64,000 nt of DNA from Amycolatopsis methanolica 239 (GTDB lineage: Bacteria > Actinomycetota > Actinomycetes > Mycobacteriales > Pseudonocardiaceae). The notes beneath the pieces are model-generated. The model was given only the letters and a program-made list of their open reading frames with translations. It had not been told where the DNA came from and ran no database searches. The position numbers were made by a program, and so were the translations under genes. The stretch lies in NCBI RefSeq assembly GCF_000739085.1, contig NZ_CP009110.1, positions 5,952,001 through 6,016,000 of the forward strand, in the 5' to 3' direction. Shown piece by piece: positions 7,017 through 15,141 of the stretch; within the stretch, counting starts at the first letter, position 1; each line of letters starts with the position of its first letter.

Positions 7017-8006
7017 TTGGCACGCAGGGACTGGCGCGATCTGGACGAAAGCGACGTCCGCGTGCGCCCGGGAAAGGGTTCGCGCCCGCGCAGCAAGCGC
7101 AGGCCGACCCACTCCGACGCCACCCAGGCGATGGTGATCGCGGTCGACCGCGGCCGTTGGACCTGCGCGATCGACAGCGACCCCGGCCGTCTGGTCACCG
7201 CCATGCGTGCCCGTGAGCTGGGGCGGACCCCGGTGGTCGTGGGCGACCAGGTCGGCCTGGTCGGCGACACCAGCGGCGAGCCGGGCACGCTGGCCCGCAT
7301 CGTCCGGGTCGACGAGCGCACCAGCCTGCTGCGCCGCACGGCCGACGACACGGACCCGTTCGAGCGGGTGGTCGTGGCAAACGCCGAGCAGCTGCTCATC
7401 GTCACCGCGCTGGCCGATCCGCCGCCGCGGCCCGGGTTCATCGACCGTTGCCTGGTGGCCTGCTACGCCGGTGGCCTTCAGCCGGTCCTGTGCCTGACGA
7501 AGGCCGACCTGGCGAGCCCGGACGAGCTGCTGTCCCGCTACGCCGAGCTGGACGTCCCCGCGGTGGTGACCCGCTTCGACGAGGACTCGCTGCCGCTGGC
7601 CGAAACCGTGCGCGGCCGGGTGTCCGCGCTCGTCGGCCATTCCGGGGTCGGCAAATCGACACTGGTGAACCGGCTGGTGCCGGACGCCGAGCTGGCCACC
7701 GGCGAGGTCAGCGCGGTCGGCAAGGGGCGGCACACGTCCGTCGCGGCCGTCGCGCTGCCGCTGCCCGACGGCGGCTGGGTGATCGACACGCCCGGTGTGC
7801 GGTCGTTCGGCCTGGCGCACGTGACCGCGAACGACATCGTGGCCTCATTCGACGAGTTCGCCGAGGCCGCCGAAGAGTGCCCGCCGGGGTGCGGGCACCT
7901 GGGGCCGCCGGAGGACCCGGACTGCATGCTCGACGAGGTCGAGGACAAGCGCCGGCTGCCGTCGCTGCGCCGCCTGCTCGCGTCGCGGGCGGGCATGGAG
8001 GTTTGA
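7017..8006 (+). CDS. rsgA: Ribosome small-subunit GTPase RsgA (YjeQ)
   Basis: A 329-residue circularly permuted GTPase that assists 30S maturation. The motif order is G4 (CLTKADL, about residue 160), G1/P-loop (GHSGVGKS, about 206) and G3 (DTPGVRSF), the hallmark of the YjeQ family. An N-terminal OB fold precedes them, and a zinc-binding tail (CPPGCGHLGPPEDPDCMLDEV) closes the protein. TTG at 7017 is chosen because GGAAGGAGG precedes it by 8 bases and homologues begin near RDWRDLDESDVRVRPGKGS; the ATG-like starts further up have no ribosome site. Confidence 0.94.
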   Translation: MARRDWRDLDESDVRVRPGKGSRPRSKRRPTHSDATQAMVIAVDRGRWTCAIDSDPGRLVTAMRARELGRTPVVVGDQVGLVGDTSGEPGTLARIVRVDERTSLLRRTADDTDPFERVVVANAEQLLIVTALADPPPRPGFIDRCLVACYAGGLQPVLCLTKADLASPDELLSRYAELDVPAVVTRFDEDSLPLAETVRGRVSALVGHSGVGKSTLVNRLVPDAELATGEVSAVGKGRHTSVAAVALPLPDGGWVIDTPGVRSFGLAHVTANDIVASFDEFAEAAEECPPGCGHLGPPEDPDCMLDEVEDKRRLPSLRRLLASRAGMEV

Positions 8007-8070
8007 TCTTCGCCCGTTTTGCCCATCCCCGTCGGTGACAACCCACATGGGGGACATTCGACTGAGGGAT

Positions 8071-8552
8071 CGACGGTCATGGTTCATGCTCATCGCGGGC
8101 GACGGCCCGGTGAAGCGCCCTCCGCCGCTGGCGTCCAAGGTCTCGCCTGCCACCGATCCGGTGAGCGTGAACTTCCCCGTCTGCGCCTGGCGGGTCTTGC
8201 CTCGCCGGGCAGAGCCAGGAGATGCGGGCCGTGGACGAGGTTCTCTACCTGAACCTGGGTCGACCTGGACGTGGCCAAGGCCACCGACACGCTCAACACC
8301 GGTGAACTGCCGCCGGAGGTGCTGGACAAGCTGAAGAACTCCGGCGCCGTCATCCCAGTCGAGATCTGGCTCGACTCCGACCAGCTGCCCGTGCAGGTGA
8401 CGCGGGACCTGACGCAGGTCATGCAGGCAGCGGGTGCGCCGGCAGGCGCGCAGAACGCCACGATGACGATGAAGTACCGGGACTGGGGCGCGCCGGTCGA
8501 CGTCGCGGACCCGCCCGCCGATCAGGTCGGCGAGCTGAAGACCGCGGACTGA
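8071..8552 (+). pseudogene. Scrambled LppX-family lipoprotein remnant with internal inversion
   Basis: Three blocks correspond to pieces of the intact lipoprotein gene at 8638. (a) 8071-8200 read on the minus strand gives KTRQAQTGKFTLTGSVAGET... GGRFTGPSPAMSM, equivalent to AKTGQVQSAKFSISGSIAGQ... of the intact gene. (b) 8203-8257 read on the plus strand gives AGQSQEMRAVDEVLYLNL. (c) 8259-8552 gives DLDVAKATDTLNT... through the normal C-terminus. Block (a) is inverted. Between (b) and (c) about 70 codons are deleted and the frame shifts. The signal peptide is absent. No functional product is expected. Confidence 0.85.
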
Positions 8553-8557
8553 CAGAA

Positions 8558-8584
8558 GTAACGCGGGCGTCCTCTTGGGACATA
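8558..8584 (+). promoter_or_regulatory. Conserved 27-bp element upstream of first lipoprotein gene
   Basis: This stretch matches 9513-9539 upstream of the second paralogue at 21 of 27 positions; both begin GTAACGCG and end GACATA. It lies 80 bp before the 8638 start. Likely a shared promoter/operator; the factor is unknown. Confidence 0.5.
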
Positions 8585-8637
8585 CCCCCGTTGGCCACAC
8601 GAAGACGGGTGGCCTCGACCAAAGGGGAATGTTCCAC

Positions 8638-9462
8638 ATGAAGAAAACCGCTCTCGCGTCCGGGATCCTGGCGCTGGTGCTCGGGCTCACCGCGTGTGGT
8701 GGCGGGGAGTCCGGCTCCAGCGGCGGGACCGCGGGGCCGACGCTGTTCGGCAACGCCCAGGAACTCGTCCGAGCGGCGTCGGCGAAGACCGGTCAGGTGC
8801 AGTCGGCGAAGTTCAGCATCTCCGGCTCGATCGCCGGGCAGCAGATGACCGGCACCGGCGAGGGCCGCTTCAACGGCGCCGACAGCGCGATCGCCATGAC
8901 GATGACCGTCGCCGGGCAGAGCCAGGAGATGCGCATCGTCGACAAGGTCCTCTACCTCAAGCTGCCGGAGCAGGCGCAGGCCGCGACCGGCGGCAAGCCG
9001 TGGGCGACGTTCCCGGAGGGCAGCGAGGCCGCGAAGACGCTGGGCGCGAGCCTCGAGCAGGCTGAGTCGAACGACCCGTCGAAGACGCTGGAGCAGATCG
9101 AAAAGGCCGGCACGATCACCCGCAGCGAGCAGACCACGCTCGACGGGCAGCAGGTCAGCCACTACTGGGTCACCATCGACGTGGCGAAGGCGTCCGACGA
9201 GCTGGCCTCGTCCGGCCTGCCCGCGGAGACGCTGGAGCAGCTGAAGTCGATGAACGTGACGTACCCGATGGAGCTGTGGCTGAACAGCGACCAGCTGCCG
9301 GTGCAGATCACGCAGGACCTCGGCCCGGTGATGCAGGCCGTGGGCGCGCCGGCCGAGGCGCAGCAGGCGAAGATCACGATGAAGTACAGGGACTGGGGCG
9401 CCCCGGTCGACGTCACCGCCCCGCCCGCCGACCAGGTGGGCGAGCTCAAGATCGGCGGCTGA
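8638..9462 (+). CDS. LppX/LprAFG-family lipoprotein (paralogue 1)
   Basis: A 274-residue secreted lipoprotein. Signal peptide MKKTALASGILALVLGLTAC has a lipobox (LTAC) with the lipidated cysteine at residue 20, followed by a Gly/Ser linker. The mature domain has the alternating strand pattern of the LppX_LprAFG family (QSAKFSISGSIAGQQMTGTGEGRF; ELWLNSDQLPVQITQDL). In mycobacteria such proteins carry lipids such as lipoglycans or PDIM through the envelope; which ligand is bound here is unknown. The ATG at 8638 fits the signal peptide and has AAAGGGG 10 bases upstream. It is one of a tandem family with 9588 and the remnant at 8071-8552. Confidence 0.9.
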   Translation: MKKTALASGILALVLGLTACGGGESGSSGGTAGPTLFGNAQELVRAASAKTGQVQSAKFSISGSIAGQQMTGTGEGRFNGADSAIAMTMTVAGQSQEMRIVDKVLYLKLPEQAQAATGGKPWATFPEGSEAAKTLGASLEQAESNDPSKTLEQIEKAGTITRSEQTTLDGQQVSHYWVTIDVAKASDELASSGLPAETLEQLKSMNVTYPMELWLNSDQLPVQITQDLGPVMQAVGAPAEAQQAKITMKYRDWGAPVDVTAPPADQVGELKIGG

Positions 9463-9474
9463 CACCGGTTGTTG

Positions 9475-9510
9475 CGGCGCGGTCTCGGTTCGCCGGGACC
9501 GCGCCGTTTT
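9475..9510 (+). terminator. Intrinsic terminator after lipoprotein paralogue 1
   Basis: A 10-bp perfect stem (9475-9484 with 9497-9506), a 12-base loop, then TTTT at 9507-9510. It lies 13 bp after the stop and should separate the two lipoprotein genes into distinct transcripts. Confidence 0.8.
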
Positions 9511-9512
9511 CC

Positions 9513-9539
9513 GTAACGCGAGTGTCCCTTCGCGACATA
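9513..9539 (+). promoter_or_regulatory. Conserved 27-bp element upstream of second lipoprotein gene
   Basis: Matches 8558-8584 at 21 of 27 positions and lies 75 bp before the 9588 start, almost the same spacing as in the first copy. Position just after a terminator supports a promoter role. Confidence 0.5.
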
Positions 9540-9587
9540 TGTCCGGTAGTTCACCCGGCAGAGGTGATACGACCGGGGGGAACCCGC

Positions 9588-10328
9588 GTGAAGAAGCCAG
9601 CATTGGTCCTCGCACTCGCGTTGCTGATCGGCGCCTGCGGCGCGAAGCCCGCCGCCGGGCCCGCCCTCTTCGGCGACGCGCAGACGCTGGTGCGCGCCGC
9701 GACCGAGCAGACGGGCAAGGCCCAGACGGTGCGGTTCTCCGTCGCGGTGACCGTGGCCGGCCGCGAGACCACCGCCACCGGCGAGATGCGGTTCACGGAG
9801 CCCGGGTGGGCCATGAAGATGACGCACACCGCCGACGGCGTCACGTCCGAGACGCGGGTGGTGGACGGCGCGCAGTACGTGTCGATCCCAGAACAGGCAC
9901 GAGGGCTCACCGGGGGCAGGCCGTGGGGCCGCTACTCGGCGGACAGCGCGAAGGGCAAGGAACTCGGCGCCATGATGCGCGAGTCCGGCCAGAGCGATCC
10001 CGCCCAGGTGCTCGACGACGTCCGCAAGGGCGGCACGATCGACCGCCGCGAGCAGACCACCCTCGACGGGCAGCTGGCCAGCCACTACTGGATCACGATC
10101 GACCTGGGGAAGACCTCCGGGCTGCCGGAGATGGCCGGCCGGACGGCGCCGATGGAGTTGTGGCTCGACGCCGACCAGCTCCCCGCCCAGATGCTGTTCG
10201 ACTTCAGCGGGCTCGCGTCCGCGGGCGACCCGCAGATGGGCCCGATGACCATGCGCTACACCGGCTGGGGCGAGCCGGTCGACATCGCCGCCCCGCCTGC
10301 CGACCAGGTCGCCGAGCTGGCCGGCTAA
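9588..10328 (+). CDS. LppX/LprAFG-family lipoprotein (paralogue 2)
   Basis: A 246-residue paralogue of the protein at 8638. The GTG start gives a very short signal peptide (MKKPALVLALALLIGAC) with lipobox LIGAC, preceded by a run of G bases acting as ribosome site. The mature part shows the same landmarks (TLVRAATEQTGKAQTVRFSV; TTLDGQLASHYWITIDLGK; ELWLDADQLPAQM; TGWGEPVDIAAPPADQV). It is shorter than paralogue 1 in the region before the last strands. The 3' end overlaps the convergent pruA gene by 4 bases, leaving no room for a separate terminator. Confidence 0.9.
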   Translation: MKKPALVLALALLIGACGAKPAAGPALFGDAQTLVRAATEQTGKAQTVRFSVAVTVAGRETTATGEMRFTEPGWAMKMTHTADGVTSETRVVDGAQYVSIPEQARGLTGGRPWGRYSADSAKGKELGAMMRESGQSDPAQVLDDVRKGGTIDRREQTTLDGQLASHYWITIDLGKTSGLPEMAGRTAPMELWLDADQLPAQMLFDFSGLASAGDPQMGPMTMRYTGWGEPVDIAAPPADQVAELAG

Positions 10329-11953
10329 CCCATGTGCGGGTAGCCGATCGCGGTGGGCGCGTCGAACGTCTCCTTCACCGACCGCGGGCTCGTCCACCGG
10401 AGCAGGTTGAACATCGACCCGGCCTTGTCGTTCGTGCCCGAGCCGCGGGAGCCGCCGAAGGGCTGCTGGCTCACGATCGACCCGGTCGGCTTGTCGTTGA
10501 CGTAGAAGTTGCCCGCCGCGAACCGCAGCGTCTGGTGCGCCTGCTGCACGGCGGCCCGGTCGTCGGCGAACACCGCGCCGGTCAGCGCGTACGGCGAGGT
10601 ACGGTCGACCAGTTCGAGGATCTCGCCGTACGAGCCGTCGTCATAGACGTGCACCGCGAGGATCGGGCCGAAGTACTCGGTGGCGAACGCGGTGTGCGCC
10701 GGATCGGCGGACACCAGCACGGTCGGCTCGACGAAGTACCCGATCGAGTCGTCGCAGTGGCCGCCGACCAGCACGTCGAGGTCGTTGTCCGCGTCCACGC
10801 TGTCGAGCAGCCGCTGGTGCTTCGCGAACGCCCGCGCGTCGATCACGGCTCCGCCGAACACCGACAGGTCCGCGACGTCGCCGTACTTCACGGTCCGCGT
10901 CAGGTCCGCCAGCTCGTCCCGCAGCCCGCTCTCCCACAGCGACCGGGGGATGTACGCGCGCGAGGCCGCGGAGCACTTCTGCCCCTGGTACTCGAACGCG
11001 CCCCGGACGAGCCCGGCCACCAGTTTCTCGCGGTTCGCCGAGGCGTGCGCGACGACGAAGTCCTTACCGCCGGTCTCGCCCACGATGCGCGGGTAGCTCG
11101 CGTAGGTGTCGAGGTTCTCCGCGATCCGCCGCCACAGGAACTTGAACGTGGCGGTCGAACCGGTGAAGTGCAGGCCGGCGAACCCGGGGTCGGCGAGCGC
11201 GACCTCGCTGACCGCGTGCCCGTCGCCGGTCACCAGGTTGATCACGCCCGGCGGCAGGCCGGCCTCCTCGAACACCTGCATCGTGTAGTGGGCGGCGAGC
11301 TGCTGGGTCGGTGTCGGCTTCCAGACGACCGTGTTGCCCATCAACGCGGGCGCGCTGGGCAGGTTCCCGGCGATCGCGGTGAAGTTGAACGGGGTGATGG
11401 CCACGACGAACCCGTCCAGCGGCCGGTAGTCCATGCGGTTCCACGCGCCCGGCACCGAGTTCGGCTGCTCGGCGAGGATCCGGCGCGCGTAATGCACGTT
11501 GAACCGCAGGAAGTCGATCAGCTCGCAGGCGGCGTCGATCTCGGCCTGCTGCACCGACTTCGACTGGCCGAGGATCGTCGCGGCGTTCAGCGTGTCGCGG
11601 TGCCGGCCGGCCATCAGGTCCGCGGCGCGCAGGAACACCGCGGCGCGCTCGTCGAACGGCATCTCCCGCCAGGCGGGGCCGGCCTCCTTCGCGGCGGCGA
11701 CCGCATCCGCGACGTCCTCGCGGGTGGCCTGCGCCGACGTGCCCAGCACGTGCGCGTGGTCGTGCGGCTGGACGACGTCGAAGGTGTCCCCGCCCGCCAT
11801 CCGCCGCCTGCCGCCGATGGTCTGCGGCAGCTCGTGCTTGTCGCCCTCCAGCTCGGCGATCCGGCATTGCAGCGACTCCCGCTCGGGACTGCCCGGCGCG
11901 TAGGTCCGGACGGGCTCGTTGACCGGGACGGGCACGTTCGTGATGGCGTCCAT
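10325..11953 (-). CDS. pruA: 1-pyrroline-5-carboxylate (glutamate semialdehyde) dehydrogenase
   Basis: A 542-residue ALDH4-type enzyme that oxidises glutamate gamma-semialdehyde to glutamate with NAD+, the second step of proline catabolism. Recognisable are the N-terminal TYAPGSPERESLQ, the substrate-binding FVVAITPFNFTAIAGN, the glutamate in IVGETGGKDF, and the catalytic cysteine in YQGQKCSAASRAY. The C-terminal KPTGSIVSQQPFGGSRGSGT is typical. The partner proline dehydrogenase gene is not adjacent in this window, unlike the usual pruB-pruA pairing, so it must lie elsewhere. Confidence 0.94.
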   Translation of the reverse strand: MDAITNVPVPVNEPVRTYAPGSPERESLQCRIAELEGDKHELPQTIGGRRRMAGGDTFDVVQPHDHAHVLGTSAQATREDVADAVAAAKEAGPAWREMPFDERAAVFLRAADLMAGRHRDTLNAATILGQSKSVQQAEIDAACELIDFLRFNVHYARRILAEQPNSVPGAWNRMDYRPLDGFVVAITPFNFTAIAGNLPSAPALMGNTVVWKPTPTQQLAAHYTMQVFEEAGLPPGVINLVTGDGHAVSEVALADPGFAGLHFTGSTATFKFLWRRIAENLDTYASYPRIVGETGGKDFVVAHASANREKLVAGLVRGAFEYQGQKCSAASRAYIPRSLWESGLRDELADLTRTVKYGDVADLSVFGGAVIDARAFAKHQRLLDSVDADNDLDVLVGGHCDDSIGYFVEPTVLVSADPAHTAFATEYFGPILAVHVYDDGSYGEILELVDRTSPYALTGAVFADDRAAVQQAHQTLRFAAGNFYVNDKPTGSIVSQQPFGGSRGSGTNDKAGSMFNLLRWTSPRSVKETFDAPTAIGYPHMG

Positions 11954-11982
11954 GCCTACCTCCTCGACGGCTGCTGTAAACG

Positions 11983-12483
11983 CTAGAGCAGGTCGAGCAG
12001 GAACGGCAGCTCCTGAGGCGCGTACCAGGCCAGTTCGTGGTCCTCAGCCTCGCCGAGGACGAACTCCGCGTCCGGGTCGCCGAGGTCCGCGGCGTCGACG
12101 ACCCGCGCGGCCGCGCGCACGGCCTCCTCGGCCTCCTCCGCGTCGACGTGCACGGCCGCGACGTCCTCGTAGCTGATCGGCCCAGACAGCTTCACCACCG
12201 GCGCGTCCAGGTCCGGCCGCGGCGTCGCGTTCTCGACGTCGACCGAGATCACCACCCGGCGCGGAAGCTCCTTGGCGTCCTCCTCGGCGGCCCCGATCAG
12301 CCGCAGCGACGCGCGAGCGGCGTCCAGCAGCGCGACGTACTCCAGCTCCTCGGTGTCCCCGCTGAGGTAGGACTCGCGCAGCGCCGGGGTCAGGGCGAAG
12401 CCCGTCCCGCCGGGCGGCTGCAGCCTGCCGTCCGCCACCAGCCTGCGCAGCATTCCGATCGTGCCCGGAAGGTAGACCCTCAC
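11983..12483 (-). CDS. Conserved actinobacterial protein, DUF6912-like
   Basis: A 166-residue acidic protein starting MRVYLPGTIGMLRRLVADG and containing ESYLSGDTEELEYVALLDAARASLRLI and PRRVVISVDVENATPRPDLD. This is a conserved actinobacterial family of unknown function that I place with DUF6912 from memory. No signal peptide, membrane segment or catalytic motif is visible. The start overlaps the stop of the acyltransferase gene by 4 bases (GTGA, 12480-12483), so the two are co-translated; an ancillary role in lipid metabolism is possible but unproven. Confidence 0.75.
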   Translation of the reverse strand: MRVYLPGTIGMLRRLVADGRLQPPGGTGFALTPALRESYLSGDTEELEYVALLDAARASLRLIGAAEEDAKELPRRVVISVDVENATPRPDLDAPVVKLSGPISYEDVAAVHVDAEEAEEAVRAAARVVDAADLGDPDAEFVLGEAEDHELAWYAPQELPFLLDLL

Positions 12484-13886
12484 CAGCTCGCACCCTTCAG
12501 CTCTTCCAGTGAATCCTCGATCATCCCCACGAGGACGTCCATATCGGACAGCGCCTTGCGGTCACCGTTGAGTCCGAAGTAGACGCCACCGTGGTAGGAC
12601 GTGACCCCGATGGCCAGCGCCTGGTTGCGCGCCAGCGGGATCACCGGGAACATCTCGGTCATCCTCGCCTGCCCCGCGTACAGCGGCACCTGCGGCCCCG
12701 GCGAGTTGATGACCAGCAGGTTGAAGATCCGCCCGGAGAACGAGCCCGCCGCGCGGGCGGCGAGCGCGTGCATCGTCGCCGGGGCGAACCCGCCCACCTT
12801 GAGCATCGCGCGGGCGGCCACCGAACGGCCCGAGTCGGCGTGCGCCCGCAGCGTGTGGCTGATGTGCTGGAGCCGCAGGACCGGGCTGGGCTCACCGACC
12901 GGCAGGTCCACCAGGTACGGCTCGACCTCGTTGTTGACCAGTCCGGCCGGGGAGAACTCGACGGTGTCCGGTTCGAGCACGGCCAACGGGACCAGCGCGC
13001 GGACCGTGGTCGCCTCCGACACGCCCTCACCCCGGGAGAGCAGCCACTCGCGCAGCGCGCCGGTGATGGCGGCGAGGACGATGTCGTTGACCGTGACGCC
13101 GTGCTCGGCGCGGATCTTGCGGTAGTCCTCCAGCCGCGTGCGCACCACGTCGAACACGCGGCCGCCGGACACGTGCCGGTTGAGCGGCCCGGACGGCGCC
13201 GGCTGCAGGACCCGGTGGACCGCGGCGGCGACCCCGCCGACCGCGTCGGTGACCTTGCCCGCCGTGGCGGACAGGTCGCTCACCACGTCACGCACGTTCT
13301 CGACGAGTTCACCCGGACGGCGGACCGCCTCGCTGACCGCGTCGAGCACCAGCTGGGCGGGGCTGGGCAGGCGGCGGGGCGACCAGGTGTCCTCGTACGG
13401 CTCACAGGCCTGCGGCATCGTGTCCAGGATCAGCTGTCCCAGCTCGACGGTGCCGGTGCCGTCCACGACGGACTGGTGGGTCTTGGTGACCAGCGCGACC
13501 CGGTCGCCCGCGAGCCCTTCGACGAAGTAGGCCTCCCACAGCGGGCGCTCGTGGTCCATCGGGCGGGCCATCAGGCGGGCGACCAGGTCGTACAGCTGGT
13601 CGTCGGTGCCCGGGCCGGGCAGCGCCGAGCGGCGGACGTGGTAGTTGAGGTCGAAGTCGACGTCGTCCACCCACACGGGGCGGGCGAGGTGGCCGGGCAC
13701 GTTCAGCACCCGCTGCCGGTAGCGCGGCAGGAACGCGAGGCGCTGACCGATCAGGCACAGGAGCTGCTCGTAGTCGAAGCCGTCGCGCGGCCGCTCGAAG
13801 ACCGCGACGCCACCCACGTGCATCGGCGTCGTCGCGTCCTCCAGGTAGAGGAACGAAGCGTCGAGTGCGGAAAGGCGATCGGGCAT
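12480..13886 (-). CDS. Wax ester synthase/diacylglycerol acyltransferase (WS/DGAT)
   Basis: A 468-residue WS/DGAT family protein. The N-terminal MPDRLSALDASFLYLED and MHVGGVAVFE, the PxWV element (RPVWVDDVDFDL) and the central NDIVLAAITGALREWL are diagnostic. The family makes triacylglycerol or wax esters from acyl-CoA, at the membrane/lipid-body surface. Notably the HHxxxDG active-site motif reads HQSVVDG, so the second histidine, usually the general base, is glutamine. Activity may be altered or lost. It corresponds by position to the tgs3 region of M. tuberculosis. First gene of a two-gene operon with the DUF6912-like gene. Confidence 0.88.
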   Translation of the reverse strand: MPDRLSALDASFLYLEDATTPMHVGGVAVFERPRDGFDYEQLLCLIGQRLAFLPRYRQRVLNVPGHLARPVWVDDVDFDLNYHVRRSALPGPGTDDQLYDLVARLMARPMDHERPLWEAYFVEGLAGDRVALVTKTHQSVVDGTGTVELGQLILDTMPQACEPYEDTWSPRRLPSPAQLVLDAVSEAVRRPGELVENVRDVVSDLSATAGKVTDAVGGVAAAVHRVLQPAPSGPLNRHVSGGRVFDVVRTRLEDYRKIRAEHGVTVNDIVLAAITGALREWLLSRGEGVSEATTVRALVPLAVLEPDTVEFSPAGLVNNEVEPYLVDLPVGEPSPVLRLQHISHTLRAHADSGRSVAARAMLKVGGFAPATMHALAARAAGSFSGRIFNLLVINSPGPQVPLYAGQARMTEMFPVIPLARNQALAIGVTSYHGGVYFGLNGDRKALSDMDVLVGMIEDSLEELKGASW

Positions 13887-13916
13887 GACGCGATCCTGAC
13901 ACAGACTGGTCTACTA

Positions 13917-14681
13917 GTGCTCGTGGCTGAAACGACCGTCTCCCCCAAAGACCGATTCCTGACCGTCTACGGGCGCAAACCGGTCCTGGAGGCCCTGGAC
14001 GACCCGGAGCTCCGGGTGGACAAGGTCATCCTCGCCGACACCGCCCGCGGTCCGGCCGCGGCGGAGATCCAGCGGGCGGCGAAGGCGGCGGGCGTGCCGG
14101 TGCAGCGGGCGAGCGCGCACCGGGTGAAGGTGCTGGCCGGCAACGGCAAGCAGGACCAGGGTGTGCTGGCGGACGTGGTCGCGCCCCTGATGCGGCCGCT
14201 GAGCGCCGCGCTGGCCGACGCGCCGGCGCGGGTGCTGCTGCTGGACGGCATCACCACGCCCGCGAACGTGGGGATGATCCTGCGCACCGCGACGGCGGCC
14301 GGGCTCGGCGGGATCGTCGTGCCGCGTCGGGGTGTGGCGGCCCTGGACCCGCTGGTCGTGAAGGCCTCGGCGGGGGTCGCGTTCCGCGCGCCGGTCCTCC
14401 GCTGCGCGACGGCCGCCGAGGCCGCATCAATGCTGGTAGAGGCTGGATACGGATTGTATGCACTTGGTGCACAGGGCGGGTCGTCGCTGTTCGAGGCACC
14501 GTTGCTGGAGCGGGCGGCGTTCGTGCTGGGCGGGGAGACGGCGGGGGTGAGCGACGAGGTCGCGTCGCTGGTGACCGGATGGCTGTCGATCCCGATGCCG
14601 GGCGAGGTCGAATCGCTGAACGTGTCCGCGGCCGCGGCGGTGCTGTGCTTCGAACTGGTCAGGCGGGGAACAACGCGCTGA
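13917..14681 (+). CDS. TrmH/SpoU-family RNA 2'-O-methyltransferase
   Basis: A 254-residue SPOUT methyltransferase. An N-terminal substrate-binding domain (YGRKPVLEAL; QRASAHRVKVLAG) precedes the knotted SAM domain with motif 1 (LLDGITTPANVGMILRTATAAG), motif 2 (VLGGETAGVSDEV) and motif 3 (IPMPGEVESLNVSAAAAVLCFEL). It methylates a ribose in rRNA or tRNA; the site cannot be assigned. GTG at 13917 and GTG at 13923 are both possible starts and neither has a strong ribosome site. It is divergent from the acyltransferase gene with only 30 bp between them. Confidence 0.88.
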   Translation: MLVAETTVSPKDRFLTVYGRKPVLEALDDPELRVDKVILADTARGPAAAEIQRAAKAAGVPVQRASAHRVKVLAGNGKQDQGVLADVVAPLMRPLSAALADAPARVLLLDGITTPANVGMILRTATAAGLGGIVVPRRGVAALDPLVVKASAGVAFRAPVLRCATAAEAASMLVEAGYGLYALGAQGGSSLFEAPLLERAAFVLGGETAGVSDEVASLVTGWLSIPMPGEVESLNVSAAAAVLCFELVRRGTTR

Positions 14682-15039
14682 GCTCGGCGAGCGTGTCCGC
14701 CACCGTGGTGTGGTGCACGCCGACCATGCCGGCTGCGGTGGCGCCGTCGATGTTGGCCCGCGAGTCGTCGACCATGACGCAGCCGGTGACGGGGAGGCCG
14801 AGGCGTGCGGCGGTCAGCCGGAAGACCCGCGGATCCGGCTTGGCGATGCCGACCTCGCCGGAGAAGACGAACGCGTCGAAGTGGCGGGCGAGACCCCCGC
14901 GGCCGGCGCCACCGTCCGCATTGGACAGCACAGCGGTCCGGATTCCGCGTTGGCGCAGGGCATCAACGGCGGCCAGCAGGTCGGCGGCGTCCGGATCGGT
15001 CAGGACACCGGCGTAGTCGAGCACCAGTCCTCGCAGCAC
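14659..15039 (-). CDS. Small HAD-superfamily hydrolase-like protein
   Basis: A 126-residue HAD-fold protein without a large cap domain. Motif I reads DYAGVL (nucleophile D8, but alanine where the acid/base Asp normally is), motif II is TAVLSNAD, motif III lysine is in GIAKPDPRVF, and motif IV is VMVDDSRANIDGA. Loss of the +2 aspartate usually removes efficient phosphatase turnover, so it may be a phosphonatase/dehalogenase-like enzyme or a binding protein. Its 3' end overlaps the convergent methyltransferase gene by 23 bp. Confidence 0.82.
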   Translation of the reverse strand: MLRGLVLDYAGVLTDPDAADLLAAVDALRQRGIRTAVLSNADGGAGRGGLARHFDAFVFSGEVGIAKPDPRVFRLTAARLGLPVTGCVMVDDSRANIDGATAAGMVGVHHTTVADTLAELSALFPA

Positions 15040-15141
15040 GTGCGGACCCTACCGGTCCCGTTCACACCATCGGGCCAAGGCTGTCCGGTTCTCCCGGGAG
15101 TGCCGCTCTAGGGAGCGGCATGACTCGACCGAGGGGGACCG

